Positions 1 through 12,242 of a DNA stretch of 64,000 bases are shown here, piece by piece; positions within the stretch are counted from its first letter, which is position 1, and each line of letters starts with the position of its first letter. Source of the DNA: Macrotrachela quadricornifera (Eukaryota > Rotifera > Eurotatoria > Philodinida > Philodinidae); contig JAJEKB010021601.1 of assembly GCA_022393335.1 (NCBI GenBank), forward strand, positions 2,076,620 to 2,140,619, written 5' to 3'. The notes beneath the pieces were generated by a model. The model saw only the letters and a list, made by a program, of their open reading frames with translations. It made no database searches and had not been told where the DNA came from. The translations under genes and the position numbers were made by a program.

Positions 1-350
1 TCGAATCTATTTAAAACTATTTCTGATATATAACATCACATAGCTCACATAATATTCTGCAAGACATTATTATTGCAGATGTCAATTGAGAGCATAAACT
101 TCCTAATATAAATAATAAGTATTTATAATAAAAAAAATATAATTTTCTTTCACAGTTAGTTGATTTTTGTTATGATAGAAAGGTTTTGGATAAAAACAAA
201 TGATATACTTGAAACTAGCATAAAATTGAATCAAAATATGTGTTTCACAACATCTTCATTAATGTTTTTTGTCGGAAATTATGTGTTTGATTTTCTTGAA
301 GTTACATGCAAAAAATAAACTCACAATGAAATGATCTCTACTGTCAATCG
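1..350. other. AT-rich intergenic DNA, no gene seen
   Basis: No coding region, repeat or RNA gene is visible. Only very short reading frames occur in highly AT-rich sequence. Confidence 0.5.
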
Positions 351-928
351 AATTGATTGACCTTATTTAGTTCAAATGAATACTTTCGTCAAAAAAATTA
401 ACGAATTTAAAATATGACACGCTAATGGTGTACCTAGACAAAGACCACTAAGAATCACAGGATCTGTGAAATTTAGGTATAAAAATGAATGAGAAAAGAT
501 TTTCTCCACTATTATAAGAACGAAACTTATTGTTATTCGGGGTAATTGAGGGACTATCAACGATACCCCTTCCACATGGCCCGAGCAATACCATGTTCTG
601 TTCTTATAATAGTAGAACATGTTTTTTTCTGTAGTTCGTGGAAAAAACGTTTTCTATCAGGCACTAGAAAAATTCATTTTATTATTATGAGCAAAAACCA
701 TGGTAATGTTCGGATCATATGAAAACTGGTGCCTACAAACTCTCTAATCGGCTCGAACAACGCCAAGTTTTGTCCTTGTAATAGTAGAGAAAACCTTCCC
801 TAATTCATGTTTATACCTAAATTTCACAGACCTTAGCATTGAAGGATCTTTGTCTAGGCATGCCATATTTTAAATTCATTAGTTTCTTGATGGAAATGAT
901 TATTTAACTTGAATAAGGTCGATCAATT
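351..928. mobile_element. Foldback (MITE-like) element
   Basis: The two halves of this stretch are imperfect reverse complements over about 250 bp each. The left arm begins AATTGATTGACCTTATT and the right arm ends with its near-complement at about 912-928. Farther in, the block around 430-480 (GTGAAATTTAGGTATAAA) returns inverted around 815-835. No transposase is encoded; a weak 82-residue minus-strand frame inside is just repeat sequence. Element ends are approximate because no clear target duplication is seen. Confidence 0.75.
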
Positions 929-1014
929 TGTTTGATATGTACAAACTGTTCCATTGCAAGAAGATTAATAATCGTATTTCTCTGTATACGACATGAAGAT
1001 ATACATTCGTAATA

Positions 1015-2041
1015 CAGTCGAATCCACTTATAAGAGCTCCGTATAAAGGAGCGGTACGCTTTTAAGAGCCGTTTTTCAATTCCCCGTTTTTTCGTAATGT
1101 ATTTTACATTGTGGCAAAGTCCGCTTGTAAGAGGTTTGGATACAGGAGCGATTCGCTTATAAGAGCGCTGTTTTGACGCTTTTTGCGATTTTAGTCCGCA
1201 TAAAAGAGCTTTTTTATCTATATGATTATAAATATGCACTTATGTTCTTCTTCTTTTTCTTTCCTGTCATATATATGTGATGAATTTTTCCTTTCCTTCG
1301 TTCTTCTTTCATTCATGTTGTTCTATGTTGAATTTTTCTTTCATGTTCATCATTAATGAGATTTTTCCTTCTACCTTCGTTCTATATATTGTTCCTCATT
1401 TTTCGTTGTATCTTTACGTTTCAAAAAATGGCACCTACTAGCGGTAAACGTTGCACATTATCGATTGAACAACAAATTGGAAATCTTGGAAGCACGGAAA
1501 TAAAAAAAGCCAGACGATGTGGCTAAAGATTTCAACATCGGCTATTCTACGGTGAAGAAGATAAGGCAAAACGAAGAAGAAATCCGAAAAATAGGCGTTC
1601 CTCGATTGTGATCAGGAAGCCGAATGTTTTGGAAATCTCACAGATGACGAAATTTGCGATTCAGTGGAACTAAATCGATAAGGAAAGATCGATTTAGAGG
1701 AAGAAGCCGAAATTGTTGATAAACCGATGCCAGGTATCTCTCATAAAGATGTGCTGATGCATCTTTTGATGATTCACAAGTATTTGGAAAAAAATTTTAC
1801 AGATTACAATTCATACTATAATGTCGAAGACATGATCGAAAAGAGCGCTTTAATTAATCGTATTCAACGTAAGATCACGGATTTCTTTAAGTAAATTTAT
1901 GTATGTGTGTGTACTATTTAATAAATGTTGACAAGAATCATTTTTTGCGCTGTTTTGCATATAATTCACATAAAAGAGCTATCAGAATATAAGAGCCACT
2001 TTTTGATTCCTTGACTGCGCTCTTATAAGCGGATTCGAGTG
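1015..2041 (+). mobile_element. Internally deleted pogo/Tigger-like DNA transposon
   Basis: The ends are near-perfect terminal inverted repeats: left CAGTCGAATCCACTTATAAG, right (reverse complement) CACTCGAATCCGCTTATAAG. They are flanked by TA on both sides (1013-1014 and 2042-2043), the target duplication expected of the Tc1/mariner-pogo superfamily. Subterminal sequence repeats the motif GCTTATAAGAGC several times near both ends. A broken transposase lies between (1428-1894). The length (1027 bp) is much shorter than an intact Tigger element (about 2.5 kb), so it is non-autonomous. Confidence 0.85.
1428..1894 (+). pseudogene. pogo/Tigger (CENP-B/jerky-type) transposase remnant
   Basis: The frame opens at the ATG at 1428 (MAPTSGKRCTLSIEQQ). 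After a frameshift near 1510 it continues with a helix-turn-helix typical of CENP-B/pogo N-terminal DNA-binding domains (DVAKDFNIGYSTVKKIRQNE). The reading then jumps to a C-terminal tail (KDVLMHLLMIHKYLEKNF, ending DFFK at the stop at 1892-1894). The central DDE catalytic domain is missing. This is a dead copy; the family assignment rests on the helix-turn-helix, the tail, the TIRs and the TA flanks. Confidence 0.75.
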
Positions 2042-2043
2042 TA

Positions 2044-2929
2044 ATACTTTAAATTTGTTAGTTTGGCGATGATGATTTTCATATGATATGAATATGGTGA
2101 ATTTTTTTAATGAAAACTACGAAAGATTCCATTGTTAGATGAATTCTTTATTATTGAAACAATGACGTATCAGTTAGCTTTGGTTTTGAGAAATTTATAT
2201 CAAATAGAGAAATGAAAAAATTTAAAACGTGATATACGTTCTGAAATGTCAAAATTAAATTAATGGGTCATTATTACAAAATGATAGTCGAATTCATATA
2301 ACGAAGAATACGTGTAAACTATCTTCTAGCAGTTCAGAATAATGAAATATAATTGTTCTATACATGAATGAACCTCATTCAAAACTCGAATGCGTTTTAG
2401 TTTCTGAACGAATATATGTTTGTTAGAGATTTTACCAATTGTATTTTCATTAAAATTTTGATTGTCGTAATGAATTGTCAAAAGTGAATCATTATCTGTG
2501 ATCAATAATATAAATGAATATAGAACATATTACTGAGTCTTCAACATACGACTAAGAGTTTTTATCTTTCACCTCTTTTTATTGACTGCTCAGACAGAAA
2601 GGTATAAATATTGACACAACTCAATCAGTGGGAACTTTTCAAAAAAAATAAAGAACTTACAAATTAGCTTAATTGATGAATGATATTCAAGTAGTACTTC
2701 ACACAAAGTTTTAACAAATTGGCAATCGTATAACAATCAATATGTTCCCTCCTAAAAGATATCTTTAAACATTCTTCGCTATAACGTTGAAGGTTGGGAA
2801 ACCTGTCATTTAGAAGTAGTAGATCTAGTCTACAAATTAGATACATAAATTAGTATTTTAACAGAAGTTGGCGAACTATGAAAAACTTTCTCCTTGCTTA
2901 ATTTTAATACTTTTCACCAGCAAGGCACA
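2044..2929. other. Intergenic, nothing recognised
   Basis: AT-rich DNA without a convincing gene. A 60-codon minus-strand frame at 2664-2846 has no recognisable family or splice context. Confidence 0.45.
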
Positions 2930-4745
2930 AATCGCAATGGAAGCGCCAGTCTAGCAGTAGGAAAACATTCAAAAGGTACATAAATTGATAGAAGAATAGA
3001 AAACACTGTGATTATGGATGTTTTTGATCTCTTTGATTCCATTCGAATCATCGGAATATATTGGACACATGTACAAACAGGTCACCTCGATGATTTACAT
3101 CCCTTCATAATAGAAGGAACAATAATCAGTGGAGATTTTAATGCGTCATTAGAAGAATAGAACAATCCATAATCAAATAAACGTGGGAGAACTTTAAAAG
3201 AATGGACAGAAGAGAACAACCTTGCATGTATTCTCACTTCCGCACATTCATCTAAACGCTTTCTACGCAAGATTGACTTTACTTTTTCTAACATAGATGA
3301 AATACGTGCAGAAACGATGGTATTTGGCACCAATGATCACTGGCTTATTGTGTTGAGCTGCGAGAATGTTGGTTTTGAAATAAGAAATTTTTTTTCTGAT
3401 GTATGTTGAAAAGTATTCTGGCACTTCTACAAAATTTTCGGATAAGACAACAAAATGTCACGTCCATGAGTGAATGGTACAGAAATATACTCGATTCCTG
3501 GCAGCAATAAAAAACAGAGTAATTATTCGAAGAGAAAAAGAGAAATATCGACCATCACTGTCATCACATATTATAGATAAACCGAAAAAAGCCAGATATA
3601 TAAAAAAATAACTATTACAGAGAGAGAAACAAGGACAGTCAAAACGAAGAGACTCGTGAAGTAAAAATAGAAATTGTTAAATACAAATCGACTAAATGGC
3701 AGTTCTTTTTGTCAACAATTCAAGAAAACTTCGATAGACTAGAAAAAGCATTTTAGTCACATCTATCTCTCGTTTATAAATCTAAAAGTCTATCTTTCTC
3801 GATACTAGATAGTGGCAAATCAATTATATCAATAAAAGAGAAATAGTCGAAGAGTCCTATCATTACTATGTAAATCAATTCAGAACGTCAGAAACAAATC
3901 AATTGGATCCTCATGATACAGAAATTGAAGAAGAGTTCAGCACAATCTTAAACAATTTAAGAATCTCCAAGAAACAAATAGAAAAAATTAATGCCTTTGA
4001 TCTCATTTCGAATCATATGATTAAGCTTTTGCCATCGAGTTATGTTACCTGCTTGGTAAATTGTTTTAATGTATAGCTTCAAGAGCATCGGCATCTGGAA
4101 GAGTGAAAATTAGCAAAAATAGTTACATTAAATAAGCTAAAAGCAGGTGTTCTACTATGTGATCAAACAAGATCCATATCTCTCTTTGCTACACATTCTA
4201 AACATTTGAGAACAGAGCTCGGATATATTTCAAATTTTTCGGATCTCCCACACGGCAGTATCCTAAGTCCTTATCTTTTTATTGTCTTTCATAGTGATTT
4301 AATCTCTCGTCTTGAAGCATATTCTGCACATATTTTTGCGGAAGATCTAAGCGTTCTTATTCTACCTCCGATATCAAAACATCCCCTATCTATGATCGAA
4401 TATTTAGAGAGTGAAGAAACTAAACTATGTAATCAGATTTCAGCATATTTTTTTCTCACAGATAACAATACCACAAATAAAAATCTTGGTGAATAAACAG
4501 AAAAAGATATTGTGAAATTATTTTAGTATTTAGGTTTTACTTGAACTAATAAATTGTCTTTAAAGCTAACCATAGATAAATGCGCAGATAACATTCAGAA
4601 GTCTTTAGTGAAACTAAAATGGTTAAAAGTAGACAAAGCATTACCGAAAAACTGTATTGCGAACATGCTTTTTCGTCTGTACATTTCTACATCTCGCTTG
4701 GCTTTCTCTTCTTTTTTTCACAAACTTGAAAAATTTGAAAGATAG
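2930..4745 (+). pseudogene. Degenerate non-LTR (LINE) retrotransposon: endonuclease and reverse transcriptase fossil
   Basis: Translation on the plus strand shows broken but ordered LINE domains. Around 3013-3380 there is an apurinic-endonuclease-like stretch (RIIGIYW, then IISGDFNASLEE, then RKIDFTFSN and NDHWLIVL). Around 3880-4500 there is reverse transcriptase: INAFDLISNHMIKLLPSSY, then LPHGSILSPYLFIVF (the usual L-P-Q-G-S-x-L-S-P box with Q changed to H), then AHIFAEDLSVLI (the F-A-D-D box with D changed to E). Several stops and frameshifts interrupt the frame. The catalytic FADD change and the stops show it is dead. The clade (Jockey/CR1-like) cannot be set by eye. Confidence 0.8.
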
Positions 4746-5465
4746 ACATGAGACGATATTATTAAAATGGTTTTATTTTCGTTTACTAGTTTTCACATGC
4801 GAAATTAATGTGCCTTTCTTCTTTTTTCTGCTTCACGTTTTCTTTCTTGTGTTTCTGTCATTTCTTTTCACCTTATTACTCTATTTTTTTTCAGTTATTC
4901 CTTCATTATTTATCTCTCACATCATGAAAAGTTGTGTATAGTAACCTATTTTCAATTATCCGAATTCTCTACATATATGTTTCAGATACTTGTATGCTGT
5001 AACACGAACTTATTAATTTCACTCCTGCAAGTGCTTCCAAGCATAACAATAAATAGCAATAGGCAATTATTTGATATAAAACTTGAGTGTACATCTGATG
5101 CATTACTTACTTTCTCATATGCAATTTGTGTCTCAAATATTCACTAATAACACTCGAATCTGTTGCTAACTTTTCTTTTATATCGAAATATATGACTGTC
5201 TTGATTTGATATTTTTCAGCAACATTTTATATCTCAACTCATTTAGTGTATCTTAGATGGTGATAGTAAGAAATATGTCAGTTAAGAACAATGTATTTAG
5301 ATAATTTATTCATCTATCTTGTCAATTCCTTGAATAGTATATTTCATCTTGAGCTAGAAATGTATTTTATTTGTTGATATAAAAAAAAACTGATAAATAG
5401 AGAATGTTAAATTAAATATACGTTCATAGACGTAGTAAAATGTTCTATCACTAAATTTTTTTATT
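4746..5465. other. Intergenic, nothing recognised
   Basis: Low-complexity T-rich DNA; reading frames here encode only phenylalanine/leucine-rich translations of T runs. It probably contains the 3' flank of the dead LINE and the 3' side of the glutathione transferase gene. Confidence 0.4.
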
Positions 5466-6329
5466 TTATTCTAAATCTTTCACAGCAACCCATGAAGGTC
5501 GTGATGTAATTTTGTCCCACCATGCTTTGACATGTGGTCGTGATTCAAAAAAGCTTCCTTCACCATTTGAGACAAGCATCGCACCATATGGTAGATGAAA
5601 TAAATCAGCCAAAGTAAATACCTATGATTTTTTGTAGATAAGAAAAAGCATTAGAGAAAAATTATAACTTACTTGTCCACCAAGATATGGTTGTTTAGAT
5701 AGTATCTTTTCATAGACATCCATCTTGGCATTTAATTGTTCTTTTAATGATGCTACTTTAGCTTCATCTGGTTCTCCTAAACCTTTTCGTCTATGAAATA
5801 TAAAAAGAAAAAGATTATACAATATATTCTAAATGAAAATTCTTTGGACTATTACTTTTTGAAAACTTTTTCAAAGACAATTCCACTAGCATAAGGATCA
5901 AAGTTGGATGCTTCAATAGATGCAGCTTGTTCGAAAAGTCCTAGTCCCTGAATATTTGTTGGAATTAATTCAGTACCTTTGCCTTTATATTTCAATTCCA
6001 AATAACGACAAATAGCACGCGATTCTATAAGGAAATAAATATATATATTTTAATATATACAAAAGTGACTAACCATAAATTTGAAATCCATCATCTACAA
6101 GAACAGGAATAACACCAAATGGTTGTTTTTCTTCCAAATATTTTGGAGTCTATAGATCGACATTTTATTTTATTATTTCTTTTTTAAATTCATTTTAAAC
6201 TCTTACCTTTTGTTCACCCTTAGCTAAATCAATTGGTTGAAATTCATATTTCAAACCTTTTTCATTGAGAGTTGTTAAAACACGTTTTGTACATGTTGAT
6301 CTATATGCACCAATAACAGTAATTGTCAT
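5466..6329 (-). CDS. Glutathione S-transferase, phi/fungal type, 213 aa, 5 exons
   Basis: Spliced exons (minus strand): 6329-6207, 6149-6074, 6024-5856, 5790-5673, 5621-5466. All four introns are 49-66 bp GT-AG and every phase joins cleanly, giving 213 residues, a normal cytosolic GST length. The thioredoxin-like N-domain starts MTITVIGAYRSTCTKRV, with Ser11 at the site used by phi-class enzymes. It continues with QPFGVIPVL (cis-Pro loop) and ESRAICRYL (glutathione gamma-glutamyl contact). The helical C-domain has FEQAASIEASNFDPYASG and FTLADLFHLPYG. The protein should conjugate glutathione to electrophiles in the cytosol. These C-domain blocks recall fungal and plant phi-class GSTs more than ordinary animal classes, so transfer is plausible, but no search was run. 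Confidence 0.9.
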
Positions 6330-6507
6330 CTTCTTTGAAATATTCTAGATAAATATTTTGATTGTCAGATGTCTGAAATGAAATGTAATAAAATATATTT
6401 TGTGCTATATATATATATATATAAAAGTAATCATCTCGTTCAAAACAAATATCATAGTGTAAACAACTATGGTCTCATTTTGATGGCCGCGGAAGTAACA
6501 AGCAAAA

Positions 6508-6790
6508 ATTTGCCTTGTCATTGTAAATAAGAAAAGTGAAAGAAAAATCTAGTTGCAGTGAAGAAAGAAAGAAAAAAATTGCCTTGTCATTGTAAACGAG
6601 AAAAGTAAAAAAATAATATGGTTACAGTGAAGAAAGCAGTGACGTAGAGTCTGTCAGGATTTCACCGAAAAAGTCGCTCAAAAAACGACATACCTCACCA
6701 TATTTCATCAGAGCGCTGTAATGACTGAAAAAGAAAGAAAAAAAATTGCCTTGTCATTATAGGTGAGAAAAGGGAGAAAGTGGTTCTAGA
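6508..6790. repeat. Imperfect short repeats upstream of the GST gene
   Basis: The block TGCCTTGTCATTGTAAA-n-GAGAAAAG, followed by A-rich sequence and GTTGCAGTGAAGAAAG, occurs near 6511, 6580 and 6747, with spacings of 69 and about 167 bp. The third copy is more diverged. Runs of GAAAGAAAGAAA separate the copies. Confidence 0.6.
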
Positions 6791-6799
6791 ATAAGAGAT

Positions 6800-8502
6800 G
6801 AGGAGGGCAATGAAGAGACTACGAAAGAAAAGAAAAAAAAATGTGGTTCGATGCTTGACACTTAATAATTTGTCAGAAAAAATAATATTGCTATGCATAT
6901 AAAAAGAAAATGTTGTTCTTGTTCTTGTTCGATTTGCAAACTAAAATAACAGTGTATAGAATTGAATAAAATGTCAAACTTCAAACGAATAACATTTTCA
7001 GTATTGAATTAAAATTATTTTTATAACCAATTTTAAAGAATAAATTGGAATAAAATATTCTACTCAAACTAAAGTTTTATTATATATAAATTGAAATACA
7101 GCTAGTTATAAATCTGAAAAATGCTTACAACTTATATTTTCTTAGTTTCTCTAAACAATAACAAGATTTTAAATTGAAACAAAGACCATATAACTTTTTT
7201 TTGTTATAGAGCACAAGATAGAATAGAATGATTTATTATTTTTGTTTTCTACTTCGATAAGCGAGTATATATATAATATTGTTAGTCAATTCATTTATCT
7301 GTTTATTCTATTTTATTTCAAATAACGCAGACATATTCTTAAATAATAATTTTATCGAAAAACAATGTGAAATAAATCTTGTTTAATTATTTTGAATCAA
7401 AATGAATTTGATTTTGCATCAGTAGTTATATTCTAGAATATTATTGTTTATTACTTGTAGAAGAAAACTATCATAAAATAAAATTGATCAAGTTGTGTGA
7501 AATAGGAATGGAAATATTTCTTGTTGATTATTTTTTTATAATTATTAATCGAACAATTTCTAGAAATTTGACACTTTTTTTTGGGTTTTTTAAAAAATTT
7601 TAATGAATGTTAGAATCATTTCAATGAAAAATTATGCGTAATACCTCGAAAAAAATCAACGGTTGGTCTATTTTTGTGATTCACAACAATATTTTGGAGT
7701 TTTTAATTCTCTGCTTTCGTCTTCTCCGCACATTGATTTTTCAATTTTCATTCTTTTCTTTTTGAATTTGTTTAATCATAGTGCAAATGATAAGATGAGA
7801 GCAAGCTTGGACTCCGTTAAAAATACCTGGAATTTCTCCAGGACTCTAAAAGAACCAAAGTTTCTTCTATCGTTATCAAGCCTCGCACAATATAAATTTT
7901 CAGCACCGCTTATAAAAAAGACTTCGGAAAAATTTGTGAACTTCACAATTTTCTAACACAAAATTTGTAACAAATAGGAAGTTTCCCCAGATTAGAATTT
8001 CGTAGGCGACATGTATCGGATTCGAACCCTTACGTCAATCAATCCTCATCCCAAGTTTCTAGAACCTACATTGATCTTGGTACTTAACATTTCACCTTGA
8101 AAAGAGTAGATTACTTTTAAACGGCAATGTATATATTTACTGTTGAATCGATTTATTTGATCCGTTATAGTGATTTAGTTATGTGTAAATACAACTATTT
8201 GTGGTGAAGTAGCAAAAAGCAAAGAATATTGTACATTCTACTATACTCATAATGATTAATTTGACTGAATATAAGTCGATAAATGAATTCTTATTATCTT
8301 TAACAAATAGATGTTTGAATACATCCGAAAAGTATGAAATCAAAGAATATTGCTTTTCTGATAAAATGATTTATTTATGAAGTAATACCATTATCGAAAA
8401 TTGACAATGTACATGAACTATCACTGCACAGAATATAAATCATAATTAAACTGATATTTCGATCGATTTGTACTGTTATGTATCGTGGAAAATTGGCTGT
8501 TG
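6800..8502. other. Intergenic, nothing recognised
   Basis: AT-rich spacer between the upstream side of the GST gene and the 3' end of the FAD monooxygenase gene. A 97-codon plus-strand frame at 7663-7956 has no family resemblance. A lone tRNA B-box-like match (GGATTCGAACCC, minus strand) near 8015-8030 lacks a foldable tRNA around it. Confidence 0.4.
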
Positions 8503-10103
8503 TTATTCTTTGCATTGTGATTTATTAATCTTTTTAAGCCATGGAAGTGCTTTTGTACTAAAGGGTGATTCGAAATCTTGATCATTCGTAACTAGTTGTA
8601 CAAGTTGATTCCACATATCAATTGTTTGTTGTTGTGTATCTGTGTTCTATATTGAATAATAATAATAATATTGAATGAAAAATAGAGACTTACCCAACAC
8701 CACTGTTGAAAAGATCTATCAGACCAAAGATCAGGATTGGAGGCTCCATTTGCTACATTACGAATGATATCATCTCGATCTTGTTGCTCTTTTCCATCAT
8801 GAAGATGCAAAATATGACGTGTTTGAATAGCAGATGCTTGTACTGTCTCAGCTCGTTCTTTTCGTACAAGCTCATATACTTTCAATGCTGTGTTGATTTG
8901 TTCTTTGCTATCAATCATGGAAAGACAAATGCCTATGATAGCTCCATCTTCTACTGCTTGAGAAGCACCTTGAGCAACATAAGGAAGCATTGGATGTGCT
9001 GCATCACCAACAAGTGCAACTTTACCTCTAACCCAGGTAGGTAATGGTTCATGATCACATAATTTCCATTCTAAAATATCTCCTTCTGGTACACAATCAA
9101 GTAATTTCTTGACACGAGGATTCCAATTATCATAGAATTCAAGCATATCTTTTTTGTTTCCTTTGGTTGTCCATGATTCTTCCGTATTGTTTTTGTCTGG
9201 ATGAAGAAGAACCATATTAAGTAGTTGATGATTTCTAATTGGATAACACATAATATGACTTGAAGGACCCATCCATCGAAGTCCAACAGAACTTTCAAGA
9301 GCTTCGATTAATTCAGCATCTTTAGTTTTATATATTTGATCAGCAGGAATAATGACTCTCCATGCAGCATCACCTGTTTCTCTTGCTTTATCTTGAACAC
9401 CATAGAGTGCCAACATTTTACAACGAACACCTGATCTAACACCATCTGCTGCAAGAATCACATCATGTTCGATCCAATTTGCATTATCTTTTATTTTGAT
9501 ACGAGCATTATCAAAATCAACATCTTCAACGAAAGATTTAGTTATAATTTGAACACCAGCAGCTTCAGCTCCTTTCTTCAGAGTATTTAGAAGATCAGCA
9601 CGATGTGCAACACAAAGAGGAGCACCATAGATATTCTTACTTTCGTTCATTGATACACGAGCTAGTTCACTATCATCAGCATATCGTCGAAGAGAAAGTG
9701 CATCAATATTAACAGTTTGTTCATATAAAACATCAAGAAGATCCCAACGACGAAGTATTCGTGACATATTAGGTCCAATTTGTATTCCTGCACCAACCTT
9801 TATTTTAATCATATAGTTAAAAATATAGCGATTATGTAGATAAGAAGTGAAATACTAACCTCCATCATTTGAGAAACAGATTCATAAACAGTCACTTTCA
9901 TAGATACTTTGGCACATGCCTAATAGAAATAGATTGATTCATATGACTTAAAAATCTAAGATTTTTTTTCTAATTTCTTGTTCTAAAAGATTTACCGTAG
10001 CAGTAGCAAGGCCACCAATACCAGCTCCTATGATAGCAACATTAAAAGGTACTTTAGCTTTAATATTATTAATTGAAAACGTTGGAGAAATTGATGTGGT
10101 CAT
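8503..10103 (-). CDS. FAD-dependent aromatic monooxygenase (salicylate-hydroxylase-like), 471 aa, 4 exons
   Basis: Exons (minus strand): 10103-9996, 9919-9860, 9797-8694, 8646-8503. Introns are 76, 62 and 47 bp and all junctions are in phase 0. Class A flavoprotein monooxygenase hallmarks are present: the dinucleotide fold VAIIGAGIGGLATA (about residues 22-35), the DG motif LAADGVRS (about 171-178) and the second FAD motif VGDAAHPMLPYVAQG (about 319-333). The family uses NAD(P)H and O2 to hydroxylate aromatic acids such as salicylate, 3-hydroxybenzoate or 6-hydroxynicotinate; the substrate cannot be read here. The closest feel is fungal/bacterial salicylate hydroxylases, so this is a transfer candidate. 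The internal ATG at 9812 lies in intron 2 and is not the start. Confidence 0.88.
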
Positions 10104-11254
10104 TATTCAAATATGATGTTGGAAATGTAGAATATATGTGATGAAAATATAGATTAAGAGAAAATAAACAAATATGTTGTGGATTGTTCAGATAATCTAA
10201 AATGATATCCTTGTTCACAATAATATCGTAGTTTGTTACTGTAAAAATGAGAAGGTAAAGTATGTGAGTGATATGGAATGAGTATATCGATATGTAATTT
10301 GAAATTAAGAGGCTGAAATAGGAGTGTAGATGTAGTTCACTATTATATTTGCATCCATCATGATATTCAATAGCCTAACATCATCATAAATATAATTATC
10401 TTAAATGATTTTGTAAAAGTTAAGTTAAAAGATAAATTCACATTTCTCACTTAATCTTAGGACTTTCCATCATATGATAAATTGTATAGTAGATAAAATC
10501 TTCAGGATAAGAGTGAGGATGAAAATTTATTTTGTGTCGAAATTTCGAAATTAGATCGACACAAAATAAATTCTGAAATTATCAGAGAATTCATATTTCG
10601 TTCGTTTTGATTCAATTCTCAGAATGTCTGGCACAGAATAACTTCTATATGTACATTTAGGATGGTTGAAAACTTTCAATCACAGTATTTACTAAACTTT
10701 GTCGGATGCGATGATCTATTCAGAAATGAAAAAGACAAATATATCATGTTGTAGATCATTTTGAGGCGCAATGAATGATATATAATAAGTTCTGTTTTTG
10801 TGAGACTTTGAAGAAACTAGAATCAATTTATTAATAGACGACTAGACATTCGCACACTCAATCTAACCCATGTTGATATCTATAAGAGGACTAAAGATGC
10901 AACATATATGAAGTTGTAATCTATCAAAAACTCTACACAATTATATGTGAGAAAAAGTATTTGACGAATACTTTCGATTAATACCAAGAATAACAACATT
11001 AAGTCAACTGTCATACTTAGCTGCCATTGTGTGGCCGCATATCAGTAAATTGATTTTAGTTCCTTCAAACGTTTACGGAAACAATATAATCTATATAGCA
11101 TTCGATGTGGCTTAGAAAGCTTCCCTAGCCCATTCTCCCTTGTCTAATCCATGGAGATTATTTAGGGAGTGGCTTCAGAAGGGAAGATTGAATCATTATA
11201 GACCAATACATGTCATACATCAGTAATATTATCACTGAAATCTTGCTTCCACTA
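10104..11254. other. Intergenic with one hairpin
   Basis: Presumed upstream region of the FAD monooxygenase gene. Apart from the hairpin at 10524-10572, listed separately, nothing is recognised. Confidence 0.4.
10524..10572. repeat. Perfect 17-bp inverted repeat (hairpin)
   Basis: AATTTATTTTGTGTCGA at 10524-10540 is followed after a 15-bp spacer by its exact reverse complement at 10556-10572. It could form a stem-loop or be a bipartite protein site about 420 bp upstream of the FAD monooxygenase start. Confidence 0.8.
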
Positions 11255-11659
11255 AAGTACACTGATAGATAGATATATAGGTAGGTAAATTATCTATCTA
11301 CCTACCTATCTGTCTGCCTACGTATTTACCTATTTATCTACCTACCTCCCTTCCTACCTAATCATCTATCTACCTACCTCCCTTCCTTCCTACCTAACTA
11401 TCTACCTTCCTATCTCTCCATCGATCTATCTGCCTACCTACCTAATGATCTAATTAGCCACTTATCTACCTACCCATTTATCTATCTACATACATACGTG
11501 CCTACCTAACTATCTACCTCCCTCCCTTCCTACCTATCTTCCTATCTCTCCATCGATCTATTTGCCTACCTACCTAATTAACTAATTAGCCACTTACCTA
11601 CCTACCTATTTATCTATCTACATACACACGTGCCTACCTATCTATCTACCAGTGCACTG
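11255..11659. mobile_element. TA-flanked foldback element made of CTAC/CTAT repeats
   Basis: The left end AAGTACACTGATAGATAGAT matches the reverse complement of the right end (CAGTGCACTGGTAGATAGAT). TA sits directly outside both (11253-11254 and 11660-11661). The interior is an imperfect tetranucleotide array (CTAC, CTAT, CTTC variants), inverted at the extreme left. It could be read as a plain microsatellite, but the terminal inverted repeats and TA flanks suggest a mobile element with an amplified motif. Confidence 0.6.
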
Positions 11660-11781
11660 TAGTGAGGAAAAATTTCAATTATTTTAAATAAATTAAATAG
11701 AATGATAAAGTAGTCAATATCCTAGTTTTTATATAAGTATTTATTTAATAAAATCATGAACCACAGCTTTCGAGTAGTGTA

Positions 11782-12240
11782 GAACTCGTTAATTCGATTC
11801 GAGTATTAAAATTTTACTAGAGTTTTCAACTTTTAATACTCGAGCGCTCGAATTTTTAACTATTCAAGTATTACTATATGATAGATTAAGGATGCTATTG
11901 TAGTATGCTGCGTATAGAATGTTGCCTGCAGGATGCTGAAAGTAATTCGCGGAGGAAAGATGCTGCCCGTTGCATTTGGCAGCAACCTACAGGTAGCAGT
12001 TCTTTGACAACCTCACCCACACCCTCAACATTATGTGTATTACTTCTAGCATTCTCCAAGAAGCATCCTGTAGTTAGCGTTCTTAATCTTTCATGTATCA
12101 ATAGTTGAGTAGTTGAATAGTCGAATATCCGAATAATTGAATAGTTGAAAACTCGAGTACTCGAGTACTCGAGTATTAAAACTTTTAATAATTGAAAATT
12201 CGAGTAAAATTTTTAATACTCGAGTGGAGTCTTAGAGTTC
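11782..12240. mobile_element. TA-flanked foldback element with CTCGAGTATTAAAA motif arrays
   Basis: TA at 11780-11781 and 12241-12242 flank ends that begin GAACTC and finish GAGTTC. The motif CGAGTATTAAAA(T) recurs in both arms in opposite orientations (about 11798-11880 and 12110-12230), together with ACTATTCAA/TTGAATAGT. The core (about 11890-12090) is GC-richer, with CTCACCCACACCCTCAAC. Short frames on both strands of the core show no known protein. Confidence 0.75.
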
Positions 12241-12242
12241 TA

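Noticed and set aside
8005..8060. tRNA gene suggested by GGATTCGAACCC (B box)
   Set aside because: No matching acceptor, D or anticodon stems could be folded around it; at best a SINE relic.
8706..9298. Antisense and alternative frames inside the FAD monooxygenase
   Set aside because: They overlap the well-supported exon 3 and show no domain.
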